This document shows, piece after piece, positions 21,324-21,957 of a DNA stretch of 21,957 nt. Source of the stretch: Elusimicrobiota bacterium (GTDB lineage Bacteria > Elusimicrobiota > UBA5214 > JBBAAG01); the NCBI GenBank assembly GCA_041658405.1, contig JBBAAG010000052.1:1-21957 (forward strand), written 5' to 3'. The notes below the pieces were generated by a model that ran no database searches, was not told the DNA's origin, and was given only the letters and a program-made list of their open reading frames with translations. How positions within the stretch are numbered: the stretch's first letter is position 1; each line of letters begins with the position of its first letter. A program made the position numbers and the translations under genes.

Positions 21324-21957
21324 TTGTTTAATAAAGAAGTGTTTTTAAGATCATACAACCGAAGAGATATATTCGAAGAACTTAATCCCGATATAAAAAC
21401 CGTGGATGCTGCAAAACGACTGCCGGGTACTTCTAATGTGTTGAATATGACAGCGGATATTCTTAACGGCCTAGAAAATATTCCATTGATGCCGTATACA
21501 CTGTATCGCGAATTTGAGGTTAAAGGTACGCGTAACGGGTATCAGGATCCGTATTTTCTTAAACGCTCAAGGTTAGCGGCAATGGTTGTACATACAGTGT
21601 TTGGCGGGCGTAACGATCTCGGTGATCGTATTAATGATTACCTGTGGAGCATCTGCGAAGAAACAGTATGGGTTCTGCCGGCGCATAAGAATATCGGGAT
21701 TGACCTTGCTGCAACAGAAACTTCGTTGATGCTTGCGGAAATTTTGCGTTTACTTGATACTGTAATACCCGCGGAAATACACGAACGCGTAACACATGAA
21801 ATCTATACCCGTGTACTTAATCCGTACATCGAAAATCCTCAAAGTTATTGGTGGAATAAAAAAGAAAATATTAATAACTGGTGCGGTGTGTGTAATGGTA
21901 AAATTGGCGCAACGCTGTTGCATCTTGAAGAAGATACGGATAAACTCGTGGCTGGGT
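21324..21957 (+). CDS. Heparinase II/III-type polysaccharide-degrading protein (3' end beyond window)
   Basis: An open frame runs from TTG 21324 to the window edge (211 codons, no stop). It shows the alpha/alpha-toroid N-terminal domain of heparinase II/III-type proteins: SICEETVWVLPAHKN, LAATETSLMLAEILRLL, RVLNPYIENPQSYWWNKKEN and NNWCGVCNGKIGATLL, close to the family NNWNAVC block. Family enzymes cleave uronate-containing polysaccharides such as heparin, heparan sulfate or alginate by beta-elimination. The N-terminus has no signal peptide, so it appears cytoplasmic like the GH20 enzyme two genes upstream. The catalytic Tyr/His and the C-terminal beta-sandwich would lie outside the window, so activity cannot be judged. 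It is the last visible gene of the plus-strand run. Confidence 0.8.
   Translation, partial: MFNKEVFLRSYNRRDIFEELNPDIKTVDAAKRLPGTSNVLNMTADILNGLENIPLMPYTLYREFEVKGTRNGYQDPYFLKRSRLAAMVVHTVFGGRNDLGDRINDYLWSICEETVWVLPAHKNIGIDLAATETSLMLAEILRLLDTVIPAEIHERVTHEIYTRVLNPYIENPQSYWWNKKENINNWCGVCNGKIGATLLHLEEDTDKLVAG

Noticed and set aside
1..21957. tRNA, rRNA, CRISPR array or riboswitch
   Set aside because: I saw no cloverleaf, conserved rRNA blocks, regularly spaced repeats or recognisable aptamer. The intergenic gaps are too small for most of these.

Overview
The window reads as part of the chromosome of an uncultured, Gram-negative, sugar-degrading bacterium. The Gram-negative call rests on a small outer-membrane beta-barrel protein with a signal peptide and a terminal Phe, and on a large secreted protein with a C-terminal 'YPNP' sorting-type domain. 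The mix of candidate-phylum-style genes (DUF5674 with its helical partner, YCF48-repeat surface protein, DUF4432) suggests a candidate-phylum lineage, but the sequence alone does not fix the taxon. No rRNA, tRNA, CRISPR or transposase gene was seen. Gene density is very high: the longest gene-free stretch is about 140 bp, so no gene-free stretch exceeds 300 bases.

Layout. (1) 1-2182, minus strand: a tight operon of outer-membrane barrel, DUF4432 aldose-epimerase-like protein, D-lyxose isomerase-type cupin, and the first 12 codons of a mannitol-1-phosphate 5-dehydrogenase-type gene cut by the window edge. (2) 2269-2643, minus: a GIY-YIG domain protein. A 142-bp divergent spacer follows, holding a 14-bp palindrome that contains a TATAAT on each strand. 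(3) 2786-8741, plus: a catabolic cluster of class III aminotransferase, Gfo/Idh/MocA oxidoreductase, FGGY sugar kinase, a divergent glucosamine-6-phosphate deaminase-like protein and a metal-dependent amidohydrolase. (4) 8742-11632: an AT-rich block carrying one giant secreted YCF48/BNR-repeat protein. It is bracketed by imperfect copies of the amidohydrolase 3' end, so it looks like an insertion. (5) 11665-13657: a coupled DUF5674/helical-protein pair running into a neutral-ceramidase-like hydrolase. (6) 13730-21957, plus: a long, closely spaced run of SorE-like dehydrogenase, PfkB hexose-phosphate kinase, the E1alpha, E1beta and E2 subunits of a pyruvate-dehydrogenase-type complex, an intracellular GH20 hexosaminidase, an AAA ATPase and a heparinase II/III-type protein that runs off the end.

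How the genes may fit together (inference). GH20 and heparinase-type enzymes without signal peptides would cut imported amino-sugar or uronate oligosaccharides inside the cell. The amidohydrolase, ceramidase-like hydrolase, aminotransferase, oxidoreductase, kinase and NagB-like protein would deacylate, oxidise, phosphorylate or deaminate the monosaccharides. The PfkB kinase would commit hexose phosphate to cleavage, and the dehydrogenase complex would turn pyruvate into acetyl-CoA. No standard NagA, aldolase, E3 subunit, transporter or regulator is visible here, so the route is either completed elsewhere or is non-canonical.
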